Shown here: in pieces, positions 30,278 to 42,190 of the stretch | Position numbering within the stretch: position 1 is the stretch's first letter | Layout of the letters: every line of letters begins with the position of its first letter | Source of the DNA: Ifrita kowaldi | Taxonomy: Eukaryota; Chordata; Aves; Passeriformes; Cinclosomatidae | DNA length: 64,000 nt | Direction: 5' to 3' | Assembly (NCBI GenBank): GCA_013398055.1 | Contig: VZRS01007510.1 | Coordinates: 1-64,000, forward strand | Notes under the pieces: generated by a model | What the model saw: the letters and a program-made list of their open reading frames with translations, nothing else | The model's database searches: none | What the model was told of the DNA's origin: nothing | Program-made: the position numbers and the translations under genes

Positions 30278-30480
30278 TTGGAAGTGTTTCAGAGAAGACC
30301 AACAAGGATGATCAAATACAAAGAGTATTTTCCATGTGAGGAAAAAGTGGATAGTCTCTTTAGGCTGGAAAAAAAATGACTGAAGAGGATTATAGTATCA
30401 AGTTTAGCAAATAGAGGTTGCCTGCGGTATGATTTCTTGTCGTCCCTTCAATATAAGAACCGGCAGCACCCCATAAATTA
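30278..30480 (+). mobile_element. old CR1 LINE fragment
   Basis: GGAAGTGTTTCAGAGAAGAC, CAACAAGGATGATCAAA, GTGAGGAAAAAGTGG and TCTTTAGGCTGGAAAAAAAATG follow the end of the CR1 reverse transcriptase region and its 3'UTR in the sense orientation. It is strongly diverged, suggesting an old insertion. The right boundary is uncertain, and the element may continue past 30700 (GGAACAAGCTGCCAGTGGAG). Confidence 0.6.
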
Positions 30481-33379
30481 GCAGGTAATAACCAAAAAAC
30501 AAAAAGCAGGTCTTTTTTAAATGTCATGTGCTGTGTCAGACTGCATCACATAGGTTACAGTGCGCCACCAAAGCTCATATGCATTCAAAGATAAATTAAA
30601 CATTTTAATGGGAGAAAAATATCCACTCGCATTGATGGAATGCAAGACCCTGTTTATGCTTCCGGAGCCCATGAGCTGCAGGTGGCTGAGGCTGGCAGAG
30701 TGTTCCAGGAAGCGCCATGGGATCTGTGGCCTCTATACCCCAGCATGGATGCACCAACCAGACTCCAGGAATCAATCACCAGCTTGCACTGTCTCCTCCT
30801 GGAACAAGCTGCCAGTGGAGAAATAGAAAACAGGTTTTTTGTAGCTATACTGAAACTTCACAGTTGATTTTAAGCCTCTTAGACAGTATAATACTGACTG
30901 CAAGTTCCTGCTGAGGGCTATCGACTCCAGCCTGTGCCAAGCTGCAGGGAACACCCTGTGCCATGCCTGTGTGTGATGGAGCGTGTCTCTGCACCTACAG
31001 CGTGACTGACTCAGATCAGAAACCAGCTTCCCGGGATTTCCCACCAGCATCCTTTCAGACTGCCGTCCAGCAGCAGAGATCTGTGCATCCACAAAGTGAC
31101 AGGCACCAGAAGACAGCATCATCTTCAAACCACACAGAGGGATTAGTGCAGGCTGGAAGCAGCCCCCTGCTGCCCTCTGTCCAGGGTGGGACACACTGCC
31201 TGGTGGGCTGTGGGGAAGGAGGGGGCTTGCACTTCAGAGGTGGCTTTCCCAGATCATATGCTTGTAAGCAGACACCGTGGCAAACAAATTGCGTGTTCTT
31301 GTAGTGTAAATCCTAATCTGGTTCTCTTGAAGCACCTGCTGTTGTACTGCTGTGGTGCTAAGGAATGTCTGCATGATGGAATGCAAGGCTATACCTTAAG
31401 TACTTCAAATTAATTGAGAGCAGTGGTGTTTTGTGCTGGGTTGACCACATCGAGGCCACTGGCTATTTACAGTCCTGTAGTTAGAGCTGCAGGCAGCATG
31501 GATTTTGTGGGCAGTATGGGCAGGATGGACAGGTTGGCCAGTATGGGCCATGTGGACAGGGCACCCAGAGCAGCAGCTGACAAAGGTCAGCTGTGTGGTG
31601 CTGTTCCATTATTACTTCAGGCAGTGTCTCTGCTTTGTCACACACTTCTGTTCTGTGGCACACTGCTCTCTGCAGTGATCCAGGAGTCACAGATCCTCCA
31701 TCTTTTTATCAAGGTAATTCCCCATCACCATTATTTTTGCATGCCTTCTTCCACAAGAAAGAAGAGGCCAATGCTGAGCTCAGCCAGCATGGTAACCAGC
31801 CAAATTCCATATTAGCGGCATGGTTTAAATGCCCAGCCTGCTTCTACATGGTGATCAAGAACACAGTGAGTGGAAGGGGCCCCTGCTCTAGTTTTGTAAT
31901 GCTCCCCTATTTCTGGAGTTTGTTAGCACAATATCAAAATTACAGACCACAACACTCTCCATTTCTTACTTTCATTTTGAATTAAAGACCTTCTATTGAA
32001 GACTCTCACTTCAAAAACCAGACAGGCACTTCCTAATATCAAGCAAAATGCCTGAAGAATAAATTGCTACTATCAGAAATAAAGCATTTTAGTTCTGCCA
32101 GAAGCAGAGAGATCTGTGTTTGTAAGTCCCTCCAAAGGCAACTCCATCTTTCCTGTTTTCCTCTCATTTTCTTTTGATGCACGAAGACTGCACATTGCAG
32201 TGCTGTGATTGGATTCAGCTTTGGAGCAGTGTAATTGTAAATATTCATTGGAATCCAAGCTAGTTTTCCCAAGTCTCTCTTAAAAGCTTTGCAGTTATAC
32301 AAACAGCCATGGCTCTGCATTAGCCTCACAGCCTGGAGGCTGCCTATTTCTCCCCAGCCCCAAAGTCTGCTCCTTCAGAGGCTGCATGGAGAGAAATCAG
32401 CCTTGCCAACCATTTTAATCAATGCTCTATTATTTTCTTTATTCCCTCTTTAATGACTGCGCCGTAGAACTGGCTCTCAGATACAGGTACTCAGTGGGTT
32501 TCCTCACTGGTGTCTACACAAATAACGTGGCTCACCTTGGCTCACAGTTCCCATGACTGTTGTGGCCATGAGTTTCAGTCCCTGTCTCTCTGCTGATGGT
32601 GACAGGGTATCTGTGAACGGCTCTGAGTCCAGGTATATGTTATACAGTATATGGTATATGGTATAGGTATTATGCCTGTGACCATTCTTCCCTCCTCTGT
32701 GAATGCTCCATACATTGGGGCAAGGCAAAGGGCAGCAGACTCCCACAACCTCTGAAGAGCTGAGGCAAGTTCTTCCTATCAGCCAGACCCTGCCCTTGCC
32801 TGTGCCAGCCCTGCACAGCCAAACTGCATGCCCCAAGCTGATTGTGCTCTCCAGGTGGTCTCTGACTGCAGCCATGTCCTGCACAACTCATTTGCAGAGC
32901 AGCACATGTAAGAAACTGCACACAGATATTCTTCTGAGAAGGGAAATTGAATCCAAAAGTTCTGATAGCATATCTACACTCCCATCTCTGCCTCATGCAC
33001 TCATGTGTTCCCCACCATGGGCAGGACTCTGGCCAAAGCCTGTGGCACAGCACCACATGTAATGCAGATGGTGGTATTGGAGCCTTCATCACCCACTGAC
33101 ATCCTCCAGGCTCTGCTTGCTCCTTTCAGCATGTGTTACAGCCTCCCAGGGAGCCTGGGACCAGGCAGGTTGGCAGTAAAAGGAGGAACACAGGAGACTG
33201 CGGTGGGGCTCTGGGAAAGGCAGAGCTGTGTTATAAGGTATGAACAGGGGTAGATTTAGGAAATGAGCAACGCTGGAATGAACGTCAAGAGGCTGATAGT
33301 CCATCTTCCAGTTCTGAAACAGGGGAACCTACAAGTGCCCTGCGTATTGTGTATCTGTCCTTAAAACTCTCTTGTTATA
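30481..33379. other. intergenic, no gene recognised
   Basis: Open frames are short. There is a degenerate GGGCAGGATGGACAGG-like tandem stretch at 31500-31565 and a TATA-rich simple stretch at 32636-32672 (GTATATGTTATACAGTATAT). An AT-rich patch at 32400-32465 (CTATTATTTTCTTTATT) is a weak enhancer-like candidate. Nothing else is supported. Confidence 0.4.
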
Positions 33380-33610
33380 CAGGTTCCTCAGGCCCTGGCA
33401 GTCTGTTCACCTGCTCTGTTCTCCTTCCCTTTAGAAAACTGTTCCTAACCCAAATCTTTCCTGATGCAGGCTCTGGCCAGTAGTTCTTGAGTGTTCCTTC
33501 ATAGACATGGAGAGCAGATGGCTTTTTTCCTCTTTCCAGGAGTTTCTTACATACAGCTGATGTTGTGATCTCCCTCAGTTATTCAGCAATAAAACCCAAA
33601 GACCTAAACC
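33380..33610 (-). mobile_element. ancient CR1/L3-like LINE fragment
   Basis: AGAAAACTGTTCCTAACCCA, then CATAGACATGGAGAGCAGAT, TTCCTCTTTCCAGGAG and AATAAAACCCAAAGACC resemble the reverse complement of old CR1-type 3' regions. Similarity is weak and identification tentative. Confidence 0.4.
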
Positions 33611-35580
33611 CCAAACAAAACAACCAGATCATAAATCACAAAAGAAACCCTGTCTAGTAGACCTCCCTGCCACACAGAGCAGTATCTACAAGAGCAGATG
33701 CCCTGTGAAAGCAGATGAAGTAATGAGGCCTTTATAAAGATAACATCTCCCAGAGTCAAAACAGCTCATGGAGAGAAATTCCCTGCTCCTGTAGGTCCAT
33801 ATCTCCTGGTGGCAGCCACCAAAGTGTCCTCTTCATCTTTTTTCCCAGCTCAAGGCCAGCTGCCTTCAGAATGTGGTGAAGGAGACATCCCTGGGGAAAG
33901 TCCAGCCTCCAGTCGAAGGGAAGGAGTGTGGAAAACCACATGGTCACGAAGAAGGGCTGGGCGTTGAAACATGCCCGATGGCAAGAGCAGAAGGAACCTA
34001 TCCCTGGGGTCCCTGTGGGAATCCATCCTTTCCTCTCCAGATGCAACATGCCACCTTTGTCCCACCTGTGGTGTGACACTGTGACCCCTCAGCAGCTGCC
34101 AGGGGAGGGGGTGTACCAGTGGATGCACAGCCTGGAGCCCCATCAGGGTCCCTGGTGTAAGAACACACTGGTCCTTTCGCTGCACATCCCTGGCGCAGCG
34201 CAGTCTTCATGGCATGAGCTGGAAGCACAGTCCTTCCCTTCCAGCTCCATTTTCCAAAACAGCCAGAGCCCTGTTCTTCAGTGCTCCTGCTTGGATGATT
34301 TATCCAGGTCACGGTGAGGACAACTGGCTAACTGAGGTTAACAGCTTTCTCGGTTTCATTTCAAAAAGACATTAGCATGGGGGCTGTATTAAAGAATGAT
34401 AGGCCAAATCTTAATTCATTCACCAGGAGAGCTTATGATCAGGTGGGGCACTAAGATGACAAGCAGGGCTGTGCTGCCAGTCTTTCTGTAAAGGGCAGGA
34501 CCATAACTCATGCTCCCAGTACTAAATTACACCTGGCACTCCTTGCAGAGGAATCCTGCTGCTTGCTGCAGGGACCCAGGACTACTAGCCTTGGGACGCC
34601 CAGGCCCCCACAACAGGAAATGTATCAGCAGCTGGGGCTGGCTCAGAAAAATAGATTGGAGTCCTTCCATCTGGAAGAAGGATGTTGGGAAGAAAATATG
34701 ACAAAGATCTATAAAATCAGAAGTGTCATGGGAAGGTGATTAAGGAGTGACTGTCATGGTCTTTTCCAATAAAACAGTGGAATTTGTCAGGGGACAGGTT
34801 CAAAACAAACCAAAGGAGGTGGCTTCTTATCCAAGCATACCCAAGCAGGGGAACTCACTGCTACAGGACTTCGCAGAAGCTGAATAAGACCTAAGTTACA
34901 AAATTAGTTTAGTTTGACAAGTTATGGATGAAAATTCCTCAAAGGCTGTTAAACACAAAGGCTCCCCTTTGGGCTTGGGAAGCCCCTTCACCACAGAGGG
35001 TGGGTGAGCATCTTGGTGAATTTCACAAGCCTCCCCTGTTCTTCCCAGGGGAAAAGAGCTCTTTCCCAGACAAGGCCATAAGCTGCTGCTGGACACAGAG
35101 CCAGGTGGAACACTGTTCTGCCACAGAATAGTGTTATATGTTTATATAACAAGGCTTGATGCTCAGTGCTTTAATTGGGAAGTTTGTAAGAGAAAGTTGA
35201 GCACTAGGCTGTTTTATCTGCCACTTTCACACTGAAACCAACAGTGAGGCTCAGCTGAATTTGGTATCAATGGGTGGAGAGATGAAGGGAAGGGAAGGGA
35301 AACGAGTAGGAAGAAGCAGAGTGTCATTCCCACCCTGCCATGCTGTCCTTGCACAAATCAACACACGGTCACCCAATATGCATATGCAGAACAAAACAAA
35401 GGCACATGCTGACCCTCTCCTGCATTAATCTGCCACCATCCACGAACACAGACAAAAGCACACACATCCTGCTCCTACCTTCACTGTGGGCAGTTGGAAT
35501 GCAGGCTTACCACGCACGGTTCAGCCCACATGCTGGGCTGGCTCCTCACACATAGAGCAATGGATGATGTGGGAGTAAAT
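33611..35580. other. intergenic, nothing recognised
   Basis: No supported coding region was found. A short GAAGGGAAGGGAAGGGAAA purine tract lies at 35283-35301. Otherwise the sequence is unique-looking and of average composition. Confidence 0.45.
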
Positions 35581-35775
35581 GGAACAACATCTTGTAACCT
35601 TCCTTCAAATGCAATAAATTTAATTGGTGCATTGTGTTCATATATATTGCAATGTATGTATCATTAGATATATAAACATATTCATAGGAATATATTTATC
35701 ATCACTACATTAAATGAAAAAAAATGTCTCCACTTTGACAAATAAGGGGGATCCCCCCCCCATCCCTATTTAAAT
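35581..35775. repeat. AT-rich block with G/C homopolymer palindrome
   Basis: 35615-35720 is over 75% A+T by eye (GCAATAAATTTAATTGGTGC, CATATATATTGCAATG, AGATATATAAACATATTC). At 35745-35763 GGGGGATCCCCCCCCC forms a near palindrome of a G run and a C run. The first part could be a conserved AT-rich element or simple low-complexity DNA. Confidence 0.5.
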
Positions 35776-38180
35776 GGTGCCCTCTGAGCTGCTGCTTAGA
35801 CAAACCAGTGGCGCTGAGCTCATCCTGTCATCCAATATGCTGGTACCTGGTGCTCCAATGTCAAAAGTACCTGGTTTATTCTACCAGAACCCCACGCATA
35901 TTTCACTAGCAAGTTGTTAAAATAGACACATTTTTTTAATGGCTTATGTGGTGCTGAAGGGGATGACAAGTGGATACCAGGTTAAGCAAATAAGTGTGCG
36001 GCAGTAGGAGTTCCCCAGGTTTCCAGGATCAGCTCTCCTCACCCTTTTGCCATGTGGGTCCGAATGGGACCTTGTGATTGGAGTCTGCTGAGGAATGCTG
36101 GTGCCTGAGCAGACATCAGGCAGACAGCCTGATGGCTGGGGAGGTGGGAGCCATGTGCTTTCCCAAGCCAGGCTCACATGCAGGGGGAACACATTGAGCA
36201 GAGGGTCTGACTCCTACAGCTTCTGAAATACAGGGATTGGTGGCAGAGCAGGGGTAAACAGACCCAGCATGGAGTAGACTGGCAAAGACCGCCCAGCAGG
36301 CCTCCAGCAGGCAATGAGGATGCTCCCACCCTTATGCCCAGGAGCAAGCTGAGGGTTTTGTCCACAGCAGCATGGCTGAACAGGTCTGAGCAAGCCTGAT
36401 CTCCTGGCTCCCAGCATGTCACCATCACCGCTAGCCAGGACAGCTCTGTCCTGAGGCAGGGTCTTTGTGGCTATCCTCTTCCTGTGTCTCCAAGATCAGC
36501 AGCAGGAGCAACACCCACGACATCTGTGCGTGACAGCCCTCACACCCCCACAGCAACTGCAATCCCACCACCCATTTACAGCCAGCAGAGCTGTAGCCAT
36601 CTCCCTGCTGCTCCCAACCTTCCCCTCCTCACTGGGAGGTGACAGACTCTACTCCCATATCTTCAGCCCTTCCTTATGCTGCCATGTAAACAAGAGCAGC
36701 AGATTATCACTATTGCTGTGAATGCATCAAATAGAGTTCCCTTCTCAGCCTGAGCTGCCGAGCTAGAGTGGACTGGTATCTTCTCCTACCTGCTCCAAGC
36801 TCCCTTCCGTAGGTGGTGGCTGGCCCCCAGGTCCTGGCTGAGCTGCTGCTCTGGCTGCATTTCTGCTCCAGGTCTGCCTGCCTCTCCCTCTGCTTGGTCT
36901 GCAGTTGATAGATCCTCTGATCTTGAGCATCCAGCTATTGACCCGCCCAGGGAAAGAAAGAAAAAATGGAAAAAAAATCAATTAATACTAAACGGCTTAA
37001 CAAAACCCCGAACAGCACAGACCTAATGCTGATGGGGGTGGGGATTGGCAGGAGGAGACACCCTCTGCACACATTAGCTGCAAAAATCTGATGTTCTGGG
37101 GACAGGAAGCCAATATGGTGGGTGTGATTTGACATGCTTGCCCGCAGCAGGCAGACGTGTCCAACTCGGGAAAACAGAGACTGCTGACTGGGGCACCCGC
37201 CTCTGCTCACGGAAGGGGTGTCAGACTCCCAGGGTGAGGGAAGCAAAGAGCAGCTGAGCAAGACCAAAGTTATTCTAACCAGCAACCAAACACCCAGCTC
37301 CTGTTGCAGCTGCGTGTTGAGCTCTTCAGGCGTTTTCTGTCTGCTGTCCTTGGAGCCGAGAGGAAGGGGCTTGGGTACCCCACAGCCTGTCCATCTCCCT
37401 CCCGTTCTGCCTGAACAGGAGTGGCTCTAAGGGTTCAGCATATTCACTTCTGGGTGTCCCAGCTCTAAGGTGTTGGCACAAGGCAGAAGCAGGGAAGAAT
37501 CATGAATGTCAGCCAAGGAGCATTAGCATGACAAGACTCAAGTATGGACCCCAGCGCAGAACCACTCTTCCCGATGCCTTGGCCATTTACCCCTCAGGGA
37601 TACTGCTCATCTTCTTGTGATGGGCAAGAGAAGCCACAGTCAGCAGGCACTGTGTGGCTCCTGCCCTGCTAAGGATGGGAAGGCAAGAGAAAATGCTGGC
37701 CACACAGCTTAGGAGTTGGTCTGCTTCGTGGCTTAAATTCAGCATAAGAACTCCTCTGCATTGCTGGCTGGGGATTGTGCCATGCCCTGCCATAACCAAG
37801 GGTCCTGTGTGCAGTGATGTGGTCACTGCAGGTGAGAACAGCATCCTGCTTCTGCTGCTCAGATATACCTGGAAGCAGCCCTGTGTCCTGGAGAAAGGGG
37901 CCTTCAAAGCTTCCTACAAGCACTGCCTGGCCACCACCACCTTGGCTCAAGCTGGCAGCCCTCTTGCCCTTGAGAGGGCCCTGCTGCATGGAGAGCTCTC
38001 CCAAGAGCAATGCTTCCCAGAGGCTTCTCCCTCTGGGCATGCGTCCATCTGTCCTTCCAGCACTGCTGCTGCCCCTGGACTCCCTGGGCCCACTTCCAGG
38101 CACAGCTGAGTGCTGCCAGCAACACCGCCAACATCCAGCAACACTGGCAGCAATGGAGGGGCCTCATCAATGTTCACTGA
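35776..38180. other. intergenic, nothing recognised
   Basis: The open frames are short, and several at 37.6-38.2 kb exist on both strands because stop codons are sparse. An A-rich patch lies at 36955-36990. No gene, RNA or transposon is supported. Confidence 0.45.
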
Positions 38181-38184
38181 CTTC

Positions 38185-38350
38185 TTAAACCTGGAGAGGA
38201 TTTCGATATTAATTAATGCTAACTGCTTAGTAAAATATATTTATTGAAGACTGTCACCCAGCTGTCAACATTCAATAAATACACTAATAATCAATTTGCA
38301 TGTAATCAACACAAATTTATGTTAATATCTACATTAAAGATGTATTTCAC
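38185..38350. other. candidate conserved non-coding element with POU octamer
   Basis: A sharply bounded AT-rich block contains ATATTAATTAATGCTAACTG, TATATTTATTGAAGACTGTC, a perfect octamer ATTTGCAT at 38294-38301 and TGTAATCAACAC. The overlapping TAAT, AATCAA and octamer motifs suggest a homeodomain/POU-bound enhancer. Conservation is not testable here. Confidence 0.45.
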
Positions 38351-38939
38351 CACACACAGGCAGTGTTCAGCCCACAGTGCCACGTCCCAGCTTCCGCTGA
38401 TGGGGGGCTGAGTGGTGTGCCAGACAGCTCACAGAGGGGGCACTGGGAGGTCCTTGGCAGAAGGGTGAGCATCCACCAGCAGTAGCAGGCTGGATAGATT
38501 CCAAAACCATAGCCTCACAAAGCTTTGTCAACAGGGATAATAAGAGATAGATGAGAGATGGAGAGAGCTGATGTCTCCTCATCATCCCCCTCCCCCCAAC
38601 TGCCAGGCAGGTGAGTGGGTTTGGGAGGCAGAGTGACTCTAGGATTTTCAGTGCAATGAGGCTCCCTGCCAGCTCTCTGGCACCAGAAGTGCCTGTGACA
38701 ATAGGGCATGTCACATGGCTCCATGTAGCAGCATCTGCCTGTGGGTCCGAGGTCACCGAGGGGTTCATCCTGCCCAAAGTAGCACTGCCTGCCTAAGCTT
38801 CCCTCCTTCCCATGCTATTCAGACAAAGTCCATCTTTCTTCTTCCCCAGCGCAGCCCCACACAGCGATGTGCTTGCAGCAGGAAAGAAGGTGGCATGTTT
38901 AGGGTGAGCATCCCCCACCCCCACCCCTTCTCTTCTCAT

Positions 38940-39330
38940 TTAAGTGGAATCAATTGTGCCATTTCTGCTTTGCTTTTCAAAAGCAATTACTTTCATGTCA
39001 TTTTTACAGACATGCACGGAGAGCGAGAGAGTGAGGGCTTGATTATGCCCCCTCCCATCCCCATCCTATGGCTTCCGCAGTGGTGGTGAAGTATTAAATT
39101 AAATGAGGTATCTATGGAGCGGCGATGGTTTCAGGTCAGAGGCGCTATGGAAAGCTGTATGCTGCACTGCTCCTGTATATGTAAATGGATATATTAAAAC
39201 CACTGATGTCAACTTGCAGCACTCATCTCTTCTGCTCTCGGGTGATCAAAGCTGATTGCAGAGGCAATTACTGCGAAGGAAAAGAAAATCACGGCCTCCT
39301 GCTCATCCCTGAGCTACTGGAGTTTAATTG
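38940..39330. other. candidate conserved non-coding element
   Basis: Textured blocks include AAAAGCAATTACTTTCATGT, GAAGTATTAAATTAAATG, GTATATGTAAATGGATATAT, GAGGCAATTACTGCGAAGG and GAGTTTAATTGCTTAGTG. CAATTA recurs three to four times over 350 bp. No coding frame is supported. Confidence 0.4.
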
Positions 39331-39971
39331 CTTAGTGTAGCTGAAGCTGCCTCTCCATCTCCCTGGTATGCACACACACATGTGGGAGCAGCCTAGAGAC
39401 AGACAGGAATGGACATCTTTGGGGATGGGCAGGGAGAAGCACCCGAAGCAGGGGAAGACCACAACATGAAAAATAATGATGCTTAAAAATGAATTAGACC
39501 ACTATAGCAGGCAGGGCTGTATCTTAGCAAGCCACTGGATCGATAGCACAGGGAAACAGGGCAGCATAAATACATGCCTGTGAGACAGCCTCTCCCGTTC
39601 TCTCGTCTCTGGTCCAGGATTTACAGTAAGGCTGCTTCAGTCTTTTACAGGATGTGGCTAATCAGACTCCCAAATTCTGGTGACACAGGTAATCATGACT
39701 CCTGTTTTACAGCTGAAATCACTTGAAGGGAAGGTATCAGTGCTGTTCTGAGGAGTCCCAGCTCCTCACCCTGATCTTACCTTTGTGTTTCATGTGGGAT
39801 TCCGCAGGTGCACCATGAAGGCAGAGGACATTTTTTAGGCAGGGAACATTGTAATGCAAACACACCACTTGGCCGAGTTGCCATCAGCCCTGTGCCACAT
39901 ACCTGCCCAGGTTGCCCAGCTGTACTACGGGGTCACTCATTGCTGGTCAGGTTTTGGCTGTGGCGTCTGAC

Positions 39972-40092
39972 CTGTCCTGAAGCAGGGCTGAGCATGTGCT
40001 CTCTGAATGCACACCTATACCTGTCCTGAAGCAGGGCTGAGCATGTGCTCTCTGAATACACACCTATACCTGGCCTGAAGCAGGGCTGAGCA
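39972..40092. repeat. 49-bp minisatellite, 2.5 copies
   Basis: Units are 39972-40020, 40021-40069 and a partial 40070-40092. The first two differ at one base (GAATGCACACC versus GAATACACACC). Each contains CCTGAAGCAGGGCTGAGCA. A recent small tandem duplication, not a CRISPR array (no spacers). Confidence 0.92.
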
Positions 40093-41550
40093 AAGTGTAA
40101 GGCATCAGATGTCACTACATGTTAAAAGGGAGCAGAGGGGCAATAAAGAAGGTGGGGAGGGGGGGCAAACAAAAGACCTGCCTTCCCACCTGAGGGAGGC
40201 CACAGCCACTCCTGTGGCACCTCAGAGGTGTTGGCACCACACTCACACAAGGCAGGAGAGACCTCAAGGATGCACTGCCAGCTGTAACCCAGTTATCTCT
40301 GATGGCTGTTGCTCTCCTCCCAGCCTTGGCCAGGATGAGCCCTCCTGTGAAACCATCCTCACCTGACACCTGGGAATAAGACAGACCCAGAGAAATCCAG
40401 GTGCTGCAGTGCATAGCCAGAGCAGCCACCAGCAGCAATTCCCTCAAAGGCAGAGGAACACAAACGCCTAATGGTGAGAACAGTTCTGCCATCCCACAGC
40501 TGCATTTGGGAATGATGAATCTGACCCCCAACGGAAAGTGTTTACAAAATTATAAGTACTAAGTTACTTGTTCTTCTAAATTTTTGACCCTTGAGGGTTT
40601 CGCTTTTGTGCTTTTCTGCTGAAGCACTGGAAAGTGAAGGATAGGGGTTTTTTTTAATTGCAACCAAAGCCTCCAACTGTTATTCCTGCTTGACTTTACA
40701 ACAGGAGCTTCAAAAAATCAACAGAAAATCAGGAAACCCAGAAATGAGCCTTGTGATCTGCTCTGGCTGCAGGAGTGCCAGAAGCCCTTGGCAGTGCTGC
40801 CTGGCCCCTGCCCATGGGTGGGCTCTGCCACGTGGCCTCCTCCCTGCTCCGTGAATCCAGATTTTCAACCCAAGGATGCAATTCCTTTTTTATGAGCTGC
40901 CTGTCTCTTTTTGTTTAGCTGAGAGTGCTTGGAGCCCTTCCCCCACCTCCTTTTCCACTGCTGCTCTGGTTTTATTCAATTCAACACTTGAGGGAACTGC
41001 AGATGAAATGTCTCTGAATCTAAATTGCCAGCGATAGATCTAACAGCCTTTTTCCCTCTCCCCTCCCCGAACTCCCCTCAGACAGAATGCTCCAGCACAT
41101 TGTCTCTGCCGTGCTTGGCTCCAGCTGCAGAACAGCAGCACCAGGATGGGAACATGGCAGTGAGAGCATGGGGTGCACAGCCCTCTCCTGCCCCATGTGC
41201 TGGCAGGTGAAGGGAGAGGAGACTGGAGAATGCTCTCACTACTGGTCGTGCCTGTGTGCCCAAACACTGCCAGGCTTGTTATGGGGCTTGTGATGCCAGG
41301 TGGGCAAACGGTGTAGGAAAGGCTAGGAAAGGCTAAACTTTTTCTTTCCATAGGGAAAACTCTTGACCTTGGAGCACAGAAAAGTGGTCAAAAGGAAAAA
41401 TAAGGCAAAGAGAAAGGAGGAGTCAAAGCTGGGAGACACAGAGGAATTAAGAGCTCGAGGGAGTCTGTACAAAGGGAAGAGGCTCTTGAGCAGTCCTGTG
41501 GAGCAGCTCCCTTCACAGAGCTGGGACTCATAGCATTATCTTCATGCTGG
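40093..41550. other. intergenic, nothing recognised
   Basis: This is average-composition DNA with short frames only. A short direct duplication GGAAAGGCTAGGAAAGGCTA occurs at 41317-41336. No supported feature. Confidence 0.45.
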
Positions 41551-42190
41551 GGAAATTAAATTATTTTTGACCTTTGGTTGCAGAAAAAAAAAAATATTGT
41601 CAGAATATTACTGAAACAGTAAATATTTTTTTCTGAGTGTAGAGACAGAAAGTGAAGTGTTAAGTGTAATGAGGAATGAAATGCTTCACTGGACTCTAAA
41701 GCCTGGTAATACTGAAATCTAAAGACAACTGCTTAAAAATATCAACTTTGCAACGTCAATATTATTCTACAGAAAAGACCAGTTGGTGTGTTAATCCACA
41801 ACTGCAAATGGTACCCATTTCCACTCAGATAATAAAAACCTCTGTCCTGCTCTCATAGTCCTTCAGTCCCATTCACTCCTCATACACAGATGGTATGGAA
41901 AATTCCTTCCCAATGGAAGGACATGTCGAGAACAAAACAAATAAATGGAGTATAAAAATAAACATACCAAGAGGCATCATGCTGATTGTGTTATAGATTT
42001 TCATATTTAATTAAAAGAAAACCTGCCTTTGGGTATCTGTTAGAACAGAATCCTGCTGTAGAATCCCTGGCCTGTCCAGGCTCTGGAACAGTGCAGGTTT
42101 CCACAGAAATCCGCCTCATTATTTGCAATGAGAGCTTCCTCTTCACAGGAGGTTTTTTGCCATGGATCCAGGCATTTTTACACCTGTCAT
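41551..42190. other. AT-rich intergenic block, possible regulatory elements
   Basis: Contains GGAAATTAAATTATTTTTGA, a poly(A) run at 41585-41593, AATATTACTGAAACAGTAAA, and at 41995-42015 TTTTCATATTTAATTAAAAG. The homeodomain-like cores are suggestive but the block is less organised than the elements at 38 or 44 kb. Confidence 0.3.

Noticed and set aside
39972..40092. Possible CRISPR-like repeat array
   Set aside because: The units are directly adjacent with no unique spacers, and the genome is a vertebrate. It is a minisatellite.
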